Assembly: GCA_017626145.1 (NCBI GenBank)
Contig: JAGAJK010000074.1
Span: forward strand, 37,086 to 101,085
Reading direction: 5' to 3'
DNA from: Clostridia bacterium
GTDB lineage: Bacteria > Bacillota > Clostridia > RGIG6154
Length of the DNA: 64,000 nt
A model generated the notes under the pieces. The model saw nothing but the letters and a program-made list of their open reading frames with translations. It searched no databases and was not told the origin of the DNA. Made by a program: the position numbers and the translations under genes. Shown here piece after piece: positions 26,428-35,980 of this stretch (position 1 is its first letter; every line of letters starts with the position of its first letter).

Positions 26428-28265
26428 TTGGATTTCTCCTTTCTGTACACATTATAAACAGATGCTCCTACAGCAACAAAAATCCAGAAAAGCAGAAACA
26501 CTCTGTAATTATACCACACATTGTCAAACATTCCCTGCACAAGAAAACCGGTAATTGCACTTCCTACTGCTGCCGCAATTATTTTAAGTTTTTTGTTTTC
26601 GGTATGCTTTATTACATGTAAAAGCTTGTTAAACAGAACAAGTATTACAGCTATAAGAACCAAAATTCCTATAATACCTGTTTCAGACAATACCAACAAA
26701 TATAAATTATGAGGATGGGGTGCTGTTATTGCAGAATATGCGTATCTTGGGTATATTGCATTGAATGCATCTGAACCAACCCCGATTCCGGTCATCCAGA
26801 AATCTTTAAGCATTTCAACAGTTCCGTTCCATATAAATACACGATACGAGGTGGAACTGTCGGACAGATTTCCGACACTTGCTATTCTTGTTATAATAGA
26901 TTCAGGCAGGAAGAATAAAGAAATAAGTCCTGCTACAACCGCAACGCCAAGAAGCTTTTTATTTACAAAGAAAAGATAAACACAAACTGCTATAACCAAT
27001 CCAATCCAGCAACCTCTTGAATAGGTAAATATCATAGATGCACCAAGCACAGCCAATGCCGCTGTATACACAAGCTTAAGTGAATATCTTTCGGATATGA
27101 ATACAAGTGCAAGGCATAGCATAAACAAAAGAATAATATATTCACCAAACACATTCGGATTGTCGAAAAACGAAACTACTCTACCCTGAATTTCCTCAAA
27201 CATTTCGCTGTCAAGCCACGTATTTTCATTATCAAAGCCTGTAAGCTTCTGATATATACCATATAGCCCTACAGGAATCGACGCAAGAGACATGGCAGAA
27301 ATAAAATATATAATCTTTTTTGAACTGTCAATTACTTTACTTATTACAAAAAATGAAATAATAAACGCAATATATACAAGAGAAATCTTAAAGCTTGATG
27401 CTTTGTTTACTGAAGCTATTGTTCCCAATATATAAACAAAACACATAAACAATACATACAGGTTTAATACCGAGCCTTTTATTTCACACTTATGCTGATC
27501 TGTTACTTTTTTTACAACAAGGCACAATGCAATTGCCAGCGAACCTGCTACCATAACCATAGTAGGCATAAATGGCAGAACTGCTGCAAACATAAGCGTT
27601 ACAAAATAAGGAGAGTAAAATGCCAACATTGCCGCAACAAATAAAATTATTGCTGCCATAACCGGTATTATACCAAAAAACACAGATAAAACACCGGCAA
27701 GTAATCCTGTAAAAACAAATAATATTGCACTGTATTTATATTCTTTCACGTAAGATAACTCTATGCCGAATAATCCGCACAAGCCTGAGCCGTTTACAAG
27801 AACAGATATGCTTCTGTTACATAAAATACAAAATGCACCAAGTATACATAAAAGCATATAAATACCGCAAACAACCGCTCCGGGATAATCTATAACCGAT
27901 GACGTAAGCCCGATTACACCCCAGGGCAAAGCAAACAACCCGAAGGCACGAACAGATATATTAAAAATATTACTGCATAAGGATTTAAGTGCGCAAACTG
28001 TTTTTGAATTTTTAGTCATAGCTGCGATAAATCTGAAAGGCTTTAATAAAATATCGAATAATCCAAAAGCCTTGTCTGAAATTTTTTCATAAGCATTGTC
28101 TGATTTATCGTAAGCAGTAAAGAAATTGGTAATAATTCCGCTTTCAACATTTTTTACATAGAAATTTGAAATTTTTTCGCAAATTATGCTGAAAAAACTA
28201 TTTTCAAAAAGACTAATCACTCCGTTTTTGATTTTCTTTGCAAATGATGTAAAAAATCCGTTCAA
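26424..28265 (-). CDS. O-antigen ligase/polymerase-family membrane protein
   Basis: A 613-residue polytopic protein. The first about 150 residues are amphipathic and poorly conserved; the rest has 10-12 helices with the Wzy/WaaL-type large outside loop carrying FSTYSRGCWIGLV-like and TAPHPHNLYLLVLSETGIIG motifs (the conserved His in PHN). It is likely to polymerise or transfer lipid-linked glycan outside the membrane. It sits between murJ-like and GT4 genes with 4-bp overlaps. Confidence 0.85.
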   Translation of the reverse strand: MNGFFTSFAKKIKNGVISLFENSFFSIICEKISNFYVKNVESGIITNFFTAYDKSDNAYEKISDKAFGLFDILLKPFRFIAAMTKNSKTVCALKSLCSNIFNISVRAFGLFALPWGVIGLTSSVIDYPGAVVCGIYMLLCILGAFCILCNRSISVLVNGSGLCGLFGIELSYVKEYKYSAILFVFTGLLAGVLSVFFGIIPVMAAIILFVAAMLAFYSPYFVTLMFAAVLPFMPTMVMVAGSLAIALCLVVKKVTDQHKCEIKGSVLNLYVLFMCFVYILGTIASVNKASSFKISLVYIAFIISFFVISKVIDSSKKIIYFISAMSLASIPVGLYGIYQKLTGFDNENTWLDSEMFEEIQGRVVSFFDNPNVFGEYIILLFMLCLALVFISERYSLKLVYTAALAVLGASMIFTYSRGCWIGLVIAVCVYLFFVNKKLLGVAVVAGLISLFFLPESIITRIASVGNLSDSSTSYRVFIWNGTVEMLKDFWMTGIGVGSDAFNAIYPRYAYSAITAPHPHNLYLLVLSETGIIGILVLIAVILVLFNKLLHVIKHTENKKLKIIAAAVGSAITGFLVQGMFDNVWYNYRVFLLFWIFVAVGASVYNVYRKEKSN

Positions 28266-29800
28266 TTATTTCCCCTCCTTAAATGCATTAATTCCTCGGT
28301 TTTCAGAAGCACAAGAACAGCTACGTACACAACTACACATACTATACCGCAAATCCCCAGAACTCCTAATTTCCACAGTATTCCTTTCAGAGAAAGAAAT
28401 GCAATCAGATTGTAAACAAAAACTGTTGCTATCGCAGAAGCGATAACTGCAATAAAACCTTTTACAAAACAAATTATAATATTTTTAAAACTGAATAAGC
28501 AGTTTTCTTTTTTCATAAATATCATCAGAACAATTCCGCCCGCAGTTGCTGCAACAGAAGCGGCAAGTGCAAGACCGCCTATTCCCATAAACTTACTTAA
28601 AACAAAGCTGAGAACCACATTTACTGCAATGGTTAAAAATGCTGTACGCATTGGAATTTTTGACTTTTGCATTGAATAAAAGCTTTTATTCATTACCTCC
28701 TGTATTCCATAACCGAGCATTCCAAAGCTATAATATAACAATGCTGTAGAGGTAAGATAAGTAGAATTACTGTCAAAAGCACCTCTTTGATATATTATTT
28801 CTATTATAGGAACACGAAATACCACAAACAACATTGTAACGGGCAGTAAAAACAAAATTGCTGCTTTTACGGAATTTTGTGTAATAAATGCACATTCCTT
28901 CTTTTCGCCCTGAACAAAAAGTCTTGAAAGCTCAGGCAAAATCACGTTAGTTACGGATGTTGTGAAAACGCTTGCTATTATAAGATAAAGTCTGTTTGCA
29001 TAGCTGAGAGCCGAAACAGCCTGTCCGTCGTTCAAAAAAGATGCAAGATGAAGATTGAACATAACGTTAAAGGGCTGAACCCATGAGCTCAGAAAAATCG
29101 GCAGTGCAAGCTTGTACACCTTTTTCATTCCCTCGTCACGAAAATCCAGACTTATGTTGAATTTATAGTGACGTTTTGCAAGAGGTATAACCAGGATTGC
29201 AAGCTGAAGTATCCAGCCTGCAAGCATTGAAACCGCAACACCGATTATGCCGAATCTGCTATTAAGGAAAAACATATAGATAATAGCCACGGCATTTGAA
29301 ACAATACTCATTGCCGCAGGAATTTTAAATTCGCCGTAAGACTGCAGGATACCTGCATAGCAATATGCTATTGCAGTAAACATCATTGACGGAAATAAAA
29401 TTTTAAGAAGTGTTGATGCAAGCTTCGCTGTATCAATATCATCAGCAAAACCTCCCACTATAATATGTATAAGGGTTGAAGAAAAAACTACTCCCAATAC
29501 CGAAACAATAAAAGAAATCAAAAAGACAGCACCTATAAATTTACCCGCAAAGGTATTTGCCTCCCCTTCTCCCTTAAGCTCACGATATTCGTTGAAAACA
29601 GGAACAAAGGCTGACACAATTGCCATCCCTAAAATTATATCAAAAAAATTCAGAGGTATCTGTGATGCCGCCATATAAGCAGCGGATTCAGAGCCTGTTC
29701 CGTAAAGTGATGCAAAAACACTTTCACGGTACTGTCCGAGTAATTTTGATATCATTATTATTATAAATATACTTCCTACTGTTTTTATCGGTTTTTTCAT
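28262..29800 (-). CDS. murJ: MurJ/MviN-type lipid II flippase
   Basis: A 512-residue MOP-superfamily flippase with about 14 helices. It begins MKKPIKTVGSIFIIIMISKL and has GQYRESVFASLYGTGSESAA, the MviN signature region, and NRLYLIIASVFTTSVTNVILP further on. It could flip lipid II or the glycan made by the next genes; coupling to an O-antigen ligase and GT4 makes a dedicated polysaccharide flippase a real alternative. It starts at the ATG 42 bp after IreB. Confidence 0.85.
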   Translation of the reverse strand: MKKPIKTVGSIFIIIMISKLLGQYRESVFASLYGTGSESAAYMAASQIPLNFFDIILGMAIVSAFVPVFNEYRELKGEGEANTFAGKFIGAVFLISFIVSVLGVVFSSTLIHIIVGGFADDIDTAKLASTLLKILFPSMMFTAIAYCYAGILQSYGEFKIPAAMSIVSNAVAIIYMFFLNSRFGIIGVAVSMLAGWILQLAILVIPLAKRHYKFNISLDFRDEGMKKVYKLALPIFLSSWVQPFNVMFNLHLASFLNDGQAVSALSYANRLYLIIASVFTTSVTNVILPELSRLFVQGEKKECAFITQNSVKAAILFLLPVTMLFVVFRVPIIEIIYQRGAFDSNSTYLTSTALLYYSFGMLGYGIQEVMNKSFYSMQKSKIPMRTAFLTIAVNVVLSFVLSKFMGIGGLALAASVAATAGGIVLMIFMKKENCLFSFKNIIICFVKGFIAVIASAIATVFVYNLIAFLSLKGILWKLGVLGICGIVCVVVYVAVLVLLKTEELMHLRRGNN

Positions 29801-29820
29801 AGATAGTAAAACAAGTCAAA

Positions 29821-29840
29821 CAGACGCATCTATGCGTCTG
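29821..29840. terminator. Hairpin between IreB and murJ
   Basis: Perfect stem CAGACGCAT/ATGCGTCTG. The T-run is good on the plus strand (TTTTATT) but broken on the minus strand (TTTGACTTG), so IreB-murJ termination is probably partial. Confidence 0.45.
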
Positions 29841-29842
29841 TT

Positions 29843-30088
29843 TTATTCTCCAACGTAGTATTTGATTATTTCTTCCAGCAATTCATCTCTTTCAAGCCGT
29901 CTTACAGCACTTCTGGCATTCATATGGCTTGTTATATAGGTAGGATCTCCCGAAAGAAAATATCCTACTATCTGATTTACCGGATTGTACCCTTTTACTT
30001 TAAGAGCATTGTACACAAGATTCATTATTTCTCTTGCTTCTTCTTTCTGGTCTTTAGGCAACTGAAATTTTGTTGTCTGATTTTCCAT
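29843..30088 (-). CDS. IreB family regulatory phosphoprotein
   Basis: An 81-residue protein that matches the IreB/DUF965 family: [20 protein letters not shown] at the N-terminus and [20 protein letters not shown] in the centre. In Enterococcus, IreB is phosphorylated by the PASTA kinase IreK near the N-terminus and affects cephalosporin resistance; here T5/T6 are the matching sites. I start at ATG 30088 with GGGAGTG upstream. Confidence 0.93.
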   Translation of the reverse strand: MENQTTKFQLPKDQKEEAREIMNLVYNALKVKGYNPVNQIVGYFLSGDPTYITSHMNARSAVRRLERDELLEEIIKYYVGE

Positions 30089-30128
30089 ATAAATCACTCC
30101 CGTGTGCTTAATATCTTTTATCTTTTAC

Positions 30129-30157
30129 AGTATATCATATTTTTACCAATGTTTCAA
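30129..30157 (-). promoter_or_regulatory. Promoter of IreB with an overlapping dyad
   Basis: Minus strand TTGAAA (30152-30157), a 17-bp spacer and TATACT (30129-30134). An 8-bp inverted repeat, AATGTTTC/GAAACATT (30148-30170), covers the -35 box; it could be an operator or a weak terminator stem. Confidence 0.65.
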
Positions 30158-30185
30158 GCAAAGAAACATTATTTTCACAAATTTA

Positions 30186-30608
30186 TTATTTCTTACGCTT
30201 TTTTCGTTTATTAACTCCTGCTATACCACCAACAACGCCGAACACGATGGTAAGAAACAGTCTTGCAAAAAAAGATAAGCCAAGATGTGCCTGTGAAACA
30301 GCAATAACTGACAAAACTACAACAGCAAAGTATGCTGAAGATGCAATAAGACCATTCAGCCAGCCTCTTTTTCGTTGATTCACAGAAGACAAAAAGCCAC
30401 ATATTATACAGGTGGTATAATAAATCACATTAATAAATTTATCAGCAGCTTCGGTTTTTAAAGGTCCGTAGACTATTCCTACCGATAATGCAAGCATTGC
30501 CACAATAAGAATAAAATATGCCGTAACAACAGAAAAAATAACATTTCTAAGCGAAATGTTATTTTTATCATTAGTATCGTTTGTCTGAAAATATTTTACT
30601 GTTGCCAT
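30186..30608 (-). CDS. TIGR04086 family membrane protein
   Basis: 140 residues with four membrane helices and a very basic tail (NKRKKRKK). The plan and its location next to yajC match the clostridial TIGR04086 family, of unknown function. In many Clostridia this gene is followed by the SCIFF peptide and its radical SAM maturase; here only 88 bp separate it from IreB, with no room for SCIFF. Confidence 0.78.
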   Translation of the reverse strand: MATVKYFQTNDTNDKNNISLRNVIFSVVTAYFILIVAMLALSVGIVYGPLKTEAADKFINVIYYTTCIICGFLSSVNQRKRGWLNGLIASSAYFAVVVLSVIAVSQAHLGLSFFARLFLTIVFGVVGGIAGVNKRKKRKK

Positions 30609-30656
30609 AACTTCACCTCTTTAAGTTTATTAAAGAGTATGCAAGCTTAGTAAATA

Positions 30657-30986
30657 TTATTCCTCACCTTTTGCAGATTCTTCTGTTTCTTCTGTTTCCG
30701 TTTCTTCTGCAGAAGCTGCATTTTCATCAGTTTTTTCAACAGATCTTACTGCCCAGTCTTCAATTTTCACTTTGTTTTCACCAAGCATAGCTGTTATAAC
30801 ACCGTTTTTACTTGACACAACCTTTGCATGAAAACCACCGATTGTAACAATCTTGTCGCCCTTTTTAAGAGCAGAAACCATATCCTTTTGTTCCTTATCC
30901 TTTTTCTTCTGAGGTCTTATAAGAACAAAATAAAATACAGCTATGATTACTACAACATATAAAATCATACCCATTGAATCGTTCAT
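30657..30986 (-). CDS. yajC: Preprotein translocase subunit YajC
   Basis: A 109-residue single-TM protein (MGMILYVVVIIAVFYFVLIR) followed by RPQKKKDKEQKDMVSALKKG and GDKIVTIGGFHAKV, the YajC signature, with a Glu-rich tail. It is an accessory to SecDF-YajC in protein export. I start at ATG 30986, 8 nt after AAGGAG, and not at 31046. secDF is not adjacent in the window. Confidence 0.93.
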   Translation of the reverse strand: MNDSMGMILYVVVIIAVFYFVLIRPQKKKDKEQKDMVSALKKGDKIVTIGGFHAKVVSSKNGVITAMLGENKVKIEDWAVRSVEKTDENAASAEETETEETEESAKGEE

Positions 30987-31037
30987 AATGCATTCTCCTT
31001 TTACGTTAATATTCCCATTTTTGTAAGGATGTATATG

Positions 31038-31066
31038 ATTATACATTAATTTCCTTGGGATTGCAA
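31038..31066 (-). promoter_or_regulatory. Sigma-A promoter of yajC
   Basis: Minus strand TTGCAA (31061-31066), a 17-bp spacer and TATAAT (31038-31043), just after the DnaI/DnaC-type gene. Confidence 0.75.
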
Positions 31067-31073
31067 GTATATT

Positions 31074-32057
31074 TTATAAATTTTCTGACTGTTTTATTCG
31101 TCTTATATCATTTCCATAGAATTCTATAGGCATATAGTCACCAAACAATCTTGAAGTAATTCTTGCAGAATAAATTTTTTCAAGCTCTTCAGGTCCGAGG
31201 TTTGTATTTATAATTGTTTTTTTACCTGAGTTAAATCTTGTATTAATTAAATCGAACAAAACCTCTGCTGTGTATGATGTAATAAATTCCGTACCGAGGT
31301 CATCTATAACAAGCAAATCGACGTCGTATGCATTGTCGGTGTGGAATTTTACAAGCTCGTCCTTTTCGTCATCAAATTTGATTTTATCAAACATAGAAAA
31401 AATCTTATATGCTGACTGATAGAACACACTTGCCCCTTTATCCATAACCTTTTTTGCAATACAGCTGGAAAGAAAGGTTTTTCCGAGCCCTGTACCACCG
31501 TAAAACAACAAATTTGGACTTTCATCTGAAAAATTCTGTGCATAATCCTCACACATACTTTTTACGGCACCCATAATAAGTCTTGGCGAAGGATTACCTT
31601 CATCGCTGTAATAATTCAGATTAAAAGTGTCAAAGGACTGTTTATCCATAACAAGCGGAAGGTTTGAATTTTTACGTATTTCTTCTATTATACGATTTTC
31701 AAAGCATTGGCACATTTTGCCGTCATAAAAGCCCGCATCGTTACAAAGAGTACAGCTTATTTCTTCATCAAGATAATCCTCGCTATATCCGTTTTTTAAA
31801 AGTAATTCCTTTTTAAATGCATTGATTCTGTCACATTCTTCACGGAATATTTTAACATTTTCCACCGCATCGCTTCCTGCGGCAAGTGAACGGGTAAACT
31901 TAACAGCAAGCATTGAAATCTCACGGTCTGCTTCCGCTATCTGAGGAATTTTCTCGTGCACCTCCGAAATCCTGTTGCTTTGCTTAAGCTTTCTTACATT
32001 TGCCATATTCTCGTAATATTCTTTTACTGTTTTATAGATTTTTTCCGGATATTTCAT
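31074..32057 (-). CDS. DnaI/DnaC-type helicase loader ATPase
   Basis: A 327-residue AAA+ ATPase. A Cys cluster in the first third (CTLCNDAGFYDGKMCQCF) resembles the DnaI zinc site. Walker A is FYGGTGLGKTFLSS and Walker B LLVIDDLGTEF, followed by a sensor region NTNLGPEELEKIYSARITSR. It loads the replicative helicase DnaB with the DnaD-type partner encoded immediately upstream (1-bp TAATG overlap). Confidence 0.9.
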   Translation of the reverse strand: MKYPEKIYKTVKEYYENMANVRKLKQSNRISEVHEKIPQIAEADREISMLAVKFTRSLAAGSDAVENVKIFREECDRINAFKKELLLKNGYSEDYLDEEISCTLCNDAGFYDGKMCQCFENRIIEEIRKNSNLPLVMDKQSFDTFNLNYYSDEGNPSPRLIMGAVKSMCEDYAQNFSDESPNLLFYGGTGLGKTFLSSCIAKKVMDKGASVFYQSAYKIFSMFDKIKFDDEKDELVKFHTDNAYDVDLLVIDDLGTEFITSYTAEVLFDLINTRFNSGKKTIINTNLGPEELEKIYSARITSRLFGDYMPIEFYGNDIRRIKQSENL

Positions 32058-32983
32058 TATTTTTCACTCTTTCCGTAATTTTTACCTAAAAGCTGTTTCA
32101 GCGATTTTTCTCGTATATCATCAAAATCCGACTTGTCTTGCTGGAAATTAACAAACTTTGTTTTCTTAACCTTTGTTTTAATCTCATTTACCTCTCCGTC
32201 ATCATTTAAAATTCTGTCTGTATAAGAAAACGAAATTTTACCGGTTTTTTCAACAGCGGTTTCATAAGCTGCAAGAATTTCTTCATCTGTAAACTTTTCA
32301 ATCCACTTCAAAATAAATTCGCGCTCTTTTTTTACAAGATTCCTGCCGTAAATACCAAGAAGGATTTTTATATGCTCACATTTTTCGTCTCTTAACTCAC
32401 TGGTACGAATATATTCGTTAGCTTTTTCAACCGTGTCAATTTCCCTTTCCTTCCAGTCAACAGCTGTCTTCTCAAGATAATTCATAGATTTTTTACCTTT
32501 TTGAGCAAGATAGAACATAAGAAGATTTATAACCTCTGCTGGAAGACCTGTCCAGTTATATATACTAAGCAATGAATTTACCATTCCTTCATTAAGAGCT
32601 TTTCCGTATGCCTGTTCTGCTGATGCACATATGCTTTTAAAGGCTTCGTCGTCAACTGTATTCAAGTCGTCAACAGAAAAGCCCACGGCACACAGATTAC
32701 CGCAATCGGGACCTGCGGCAGGCAACAATGTTATTTTATTTTTCGATACCTTTATAATGCCTATCTCTTCAAGTTTGTTGACTGCATCGAAAACTCCTGC
32801 TGTATCAACCGCTGTTTTTGATGCAATAACATCCATATCCGTCTCAGTCTTATTCTGACAAAGCATAAATATGTAAAGACATACACGTATTTCTTCTCCA
32901 TTCAAAAGACGCATATCATTTCTTATGAAGCTTTCGGGTATTATTATATTTCCGCTGAAGCCTTCTTTAACTGTAAAAATCAC
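32057..32983 (-). CDS. DnaD domain protein (primosome)
   Basis: 308 residues starting at GTG 32983 after GGGGGC. A winged-helix N-terminus (EEIRVCLYIFMLCQ...NKLEEIGIIKV) is followed by two DnaD/DnaB-II domains: YNWTGLPAEVINLLMFYLAQ with KANEYI, then GRNLVKKEREFILKWIEKF with YTDRIL. The double domain resembles Bacillus DnaB or clostridial fused DnaD proteins. It acts in helicase loading with the next gene. It is divergent from rny. Confidence 0.88.
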   Translation of the reverse strand: MIFTVKEGFSGNIIIPESFIRNDMRLLNGEEIRVCLYIFMLCQNKTETDMDVIASKTAVDTAGVFDAVNKLEEIGIIKVSKNKITLLPAAGPDCGNLCAVGFSVDDLNTVDDEAFKSICASAEQAYGKALNEGMVNSLLSIYNWTGLPAEVINLLMFYLAQKGKKSMNYLEKTAVDWKEREIDTVEKANEYIRTSELRDEKCEHIKILLGIYGRNLVKKEREFILKWIEKFTDEEILAAYETAVEKTGKISFSYTDRILNDDGEVNEIKTKVKKTKFVNFQQDKSDFDDIREKSLKQLLGKNYGKSEK

Positions 32984-33043
32984 TATTATGCCCCCTTTTG
33001 ATAAAATTATAACACAAATATTCAAAAAAATACACCCTTTTTC

Positions 33044-33072
33044 TTGACATTTGTTAAAAAAAAAGTTAAAAT
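33044..33072 (+). promoter_or_regulatory. Consensus sigma-A promoter of rny
   Basis: TTGACA (33044-33049), a 17-bp spacer and TAAAAT (33067-33072), about 60 bp before the AAGGAGG of rny. Confidence 0.8.
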
Positions 33073-33148
33073 AGTATATGTATTTGTGTACTGAGTTCTT
33101 TTATGTGTATATAATTAATGTTTAATAATCATTAAGGAGGTGTTATTT

Positions 33149-34690
33149 ATTCAAATATTAATTACAGCAATAGTTGCCGTTGTCGTTGCCGTTGTTGCAT
33201 TTTTTGCAGGTAGTTTCTACAGAAAGAAATTTGCAGAAGCTAAAGTCGGCGGTGCTGAACAGCAGGCAAAAAACATAGTAAACGATGCAGTCAAATCTGC
33301 TGAGAACAAGAAAAGAGAAATCTTGCTTGAAGCAAAAGAAGAAACACATAATTTAAAATCTGAATTAGACAAAGAAATTAAAGAACGACGCAATGAAATA
33401 CAGCGTCAGGAGCGCAGAAATCAGCAAAAAGAAGAAGCTTTGGACAAAAAGTCCGAAAGTCTTGACAAAAAAGACGAGTTACTTAACAAAAAAATTAAAG
33501 AAGCTGATGAACTTAAAGAACAAGTAAACAAGACACTGGCAGAAGAAATCGAAAAGCTTGAAAAAATTTCAGGACTTTCCTCATCAGAAGCTAAGGAGTA
33601 TCTCCTTAAAAATATGGAAAGCGAAATCAAGCATGAAGCAGCTATTATGATTAAGGACATTGAAGCCAATGTTAAAGAAGAATCAGAAAAGCGCGCAAGA
33701 AACATTCTAAGTGCCGCTATTCAAAGATGTGCTGCTGACCATGTTGCCGAATCAACCATTTCTGTTGTTGCTCTCCCAAGCGACGATATGAAGGGCAGAA
33801 TTATCGGCCGTGAAGGCAGAAATATCAGAACACTTGAAACAATGACCGGTATTGATCTTATTATTGATGATACCCCAGAAGCTGTTGTTATTTCAGGCTT
33901 CGACCCTATCAGAAGAGAAATAGCAAGAGTTGCTCTTGAAAAGCTTATTTCGGACGGCAGAATTCATCCTGCACGTATCGAAGAAACTGTTGAAAGAGCA
34001 AAAAGAGATGTTGATAATACAATCAAAGAAGAAGGCGAAAAAGCTACATTTGATACAGGTGTACACGGTCTTCATCCCGATATTGTCAAGCTTCTCGGTA
34101 AGTTAAAATTCAGAACAAGCTACGGTCAGAATGTTTTAAAGCATTCTATCGAAGTATCACAGATTTCAGGTCTTCTTGCATCTGAATTAGGTACTGATCC
34201 TACCATCGCTAAAAGAGCAGGTCTTTTACACGATATCGGTAAGGCCGTAGACCACGAAATTGAAGGTTCACATATTGACATCGGTGTTGATATCTTAAGA
34301 AAGTACAAAGAAAATGCACAGATTATTCACGCAGTTCATGCTCACCACGGTGATATTGAAGCAACTTCAGATCTTGCGTTCATTGTACAGGCTGCAGACT
34401 CAATTTCTGCAGCAAGACCCGGTGCAAGACGTGAAAACATCGAAACTTATATTAAGCGTCTTGAAAAGCTTGAAGAAATTGCAAATGATTTTGACGGTGT
34501 TGAAAATTCATTTGCCATTCAGGCAGGTCGTGAAATCAGAATTATGGTTAAACCTGAAAAAGTCGGAGATGATGATGTTATCCTGCTTGCAAGAAATATC
34601 GTAAAGAGAATTGAAAGCGAGCTTGAATATCCCGGTCAGATCAAGGTTAACGTAATAAGAGAAACACGTGCTATCGATTACGCAAAATAA
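33149..34690 (+). CDS. rny: Ribonuclease Y
   Basis: A membrane-anchored endoribonuclease that starts decay of many mRNAs. N-terminal TM (about residues 1-22), long coiled coil (about 25-190), KH domain with [15 protein letters not shown], and an HD domain with HSIEVSQ and [13 protein letters not shown]. The length of 513 residues fits the family. AAGGAGG ends at 33140. A GTG at 33140 overlaps this SD, while an in-frame ATT at 33149 sits at ideal spacing, so I start there; ordinary gene callers would choose 33140. Confidence 0.9.
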   Translation: MQILITAIVAVVVAVVAFFAGSFYRKKFAEAKVGGAEQQAKNIVNDAVKSAENKKREILLEAKEETHNLKSELDKEIKERRNEIQRQERRNQQKEEALDKKSESLDKKDELLNKKIKEADELKEQVNKTLAEEIEKLEKISGLSSSEAKEYLLKNMESEIKHEAAIMIKDIEANVKEESEKRARNILSAAIQRCAADHVAESTISVVALPSDDMKGRIIGREGRNIRTLETMTGIDLIIDDTPEAVVISGFDPIRREIARVALEKLISDGRIHPARIEETVERAKRDVDNTIKEEGEKATFDTGVHGLHPDIVKLLGKLKFRTSYGQNVLKHSIEVSQISGLLASELGTDPTIAKRAGLLHDIGKAVDHEIEGSHIDIGVDILRKYKENAQIIHAVHAHHGDIEATSDLAFIVQAADSISAARPGARRENIETYIKRLEKLEEIANDFDGVENSFAIQAGREIRIMVKPEKVGDDDVILLARNIVKRIESELEYPGQIKVNVIRETRAIDYAK

Positions 34691-34699
34691 TTAAAATAA

Positions 34700-34728
34700 G
34701 GATAGAACCTTCAAGGTTCTATCCTTTC
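34700..34728. terminator. Bidirectional terminator between rny and the convergent hypothetical gene
   Basis: Stem GGATAGAACC/GGTTCTATCC followed by TTTCTTTT on the plus strand. The stop codon of the minus-strand gene (34711-34713) is in the loop. Confidence 0.8.
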
Positions 34729-35901
34729 TTTTATATCTTCCCTATCGATTTTTCCGTTAATTTCAGTTACTATGTCAACAACCTTTGACAATACATTTTC
34801 AACGCCTGAAAGACGGTTTGCAATCTGAATTAAAATCTGTGCAGAACCGTCTTTTTCTACTGCTCGTCTTATGCTTCTTATTTCTTCGGAAATATTTTTA
34901 TTCTCGTTTTTGCTTACTTTGGCGAATTCTTCAACATTTCCCGTGCATAACGGATTTTTCAGTTTTTCCCTGTATTGGGTAAGGCTTGAACTGTTACTGC
35001 ATACGAGGTTGTATGAATCCGCATTCTTGCAACCGTAGCTTACTATGAAATTTGATGAATTCTCATCAAAATCCTTAGCACCTGAAATTTTTATTCTATC
35101 CTGTTTTGTAAAATTGTCACAATGCAAATATTTAATTTTCTTCCAGATACCGTTTTCAAGATAGCTTACAAGCATTTTTCCGTAATACTCAAATATACAC
35201 GAAAACTCAGATTTATTTTGTACAATGCAAGGAAAAACCTCTTTCTGTAATCCCGATGTAAGAGTTTCGCCGTTGACATATACCTTATAACTTTTATCTT
35301 CATTACAACAATAAGTGTAAAGTAAAGAATATTCCTCCGTTACACCTATGCTTATATTCAAAATTTCCGACGTAGCATTATTAAGATACTCCTCCTTTGT
35401 CCATAATTTATTTTTCCATACAAACTTTCTCATAGAAATGCTTTTCTCTTTTGAATAAGCTATGTAAATATTTCTTTTTTCATCCTTGGTTACAGAATAA
35501 ACTATATCATCGACACTTTCGGCTATTACTTCACAGGAAAGCTTACTGCCAGGAATCTGGTGTACAAGAAGTTTTTTATTGTCGTGCTTTAAAATATAAA
35601 AAGCATTAAGCCAGTTATTATTACATATAAGCGTTATATTTTTGTAATATGACTTATCGCTTACAGATTCAAGTATACATTCTGTTTCCCATTCACCGGT
35701 ATAACGTGATACATAAAAATTATTACTATATTGCAGCATCGCATATATAATACCGCGTTCGTCTATGGTAGTATCAAAATCATTTTCATCACATTCATAT
35801 ATTTTTTCAAATACTTCTTTCTGTGGATTATAACACATCAGAAACCCGTCACGTACAAAAAAATCCCAAATCCCTTCTGTTGTACAAATTAACTTTTTCA
35901 T
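34711..35901 (-). CDS. Large hypothetical protein, beta-repeat-like with C-terminal coiled coil
   Basis: 396 residues with no signal peptide. The first about 310 residues consist of repeated short strands rich in aromatic, Asn and Lys residues (for example GIIYAMLQYSNNFYVSRYTG), consistent with a propeller-like fold. The last about 80 residues are a helical segment with SIRRAVEKDGSAQILIQIAN. I recognise no family. SD GAGGAGG precedes ATG 35901. It diverges from the split spore-coat-like gene across 120 bp, so it may be sporulation-linked too; that is inference from position only. Confidence 0.65.
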   Translation of the reverse strand: MKKLICTTEGIWDFFVRDGFLMCYNPQKEVFEKIYECDENDFDTTIDERGIIYAMLQYSNNFYVSRYTGEWETECILESVSDKSYYKNITLICNNNWLNAFYILKHDNKKLLVHQIPGSKLSCEVIAESVDDIVYSVTKDEKRNIYIAYSKEKSISMRKFVWKNKLWTKEEYLNNATSEILNISIGVTEEYSLLYTYCCNEDKSYKVYVNGETLTSGLQKEVFPCIVQNKSEFSCIFEYYGKMLVSYLENGIWKKIKYLHCDNFTKQDRIKISGAKDFDENSSNFIVSYGCKNADSYNLVCSNSSSLTQYREKLKNPLCTGNVEEFAKVSKNENKNISEEIRSIRRAVEKDGSAQILIQIANRLSGVENVLSKVVDIVTEINGKIDREDIKERIEP

Positions 35902-35953
35902 ATTCAACCTCCTCATTAACAATATGAAGGCTGTTTAATTTTTATACATTGTA

Positions 35954-35980
35954 ACATTTAATAAAAATGAACATAGAATG
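35954..35980 (+). promoter_or_regulatory. Sigma-K-like promoter of the split gene
   Basis: AC (35954-35955), a 16-bp spacer, then CATAGAATG (35972-35980), against the mother-cell consensus AC-N16-CATAnnnTA: one mismatch in the -10. No good sigma-A boxes fit the same position. It is 40 bp before AAGGAGG and ATG 36022. Confidence 0.5.

Noticed and set aside
30098..30185. SCIFF peptide gene expected after the TIGR04086 gene
   Set aside because: The gap is only 88 bp and holds the IreB promoter; no Cys-rich ORF is present.
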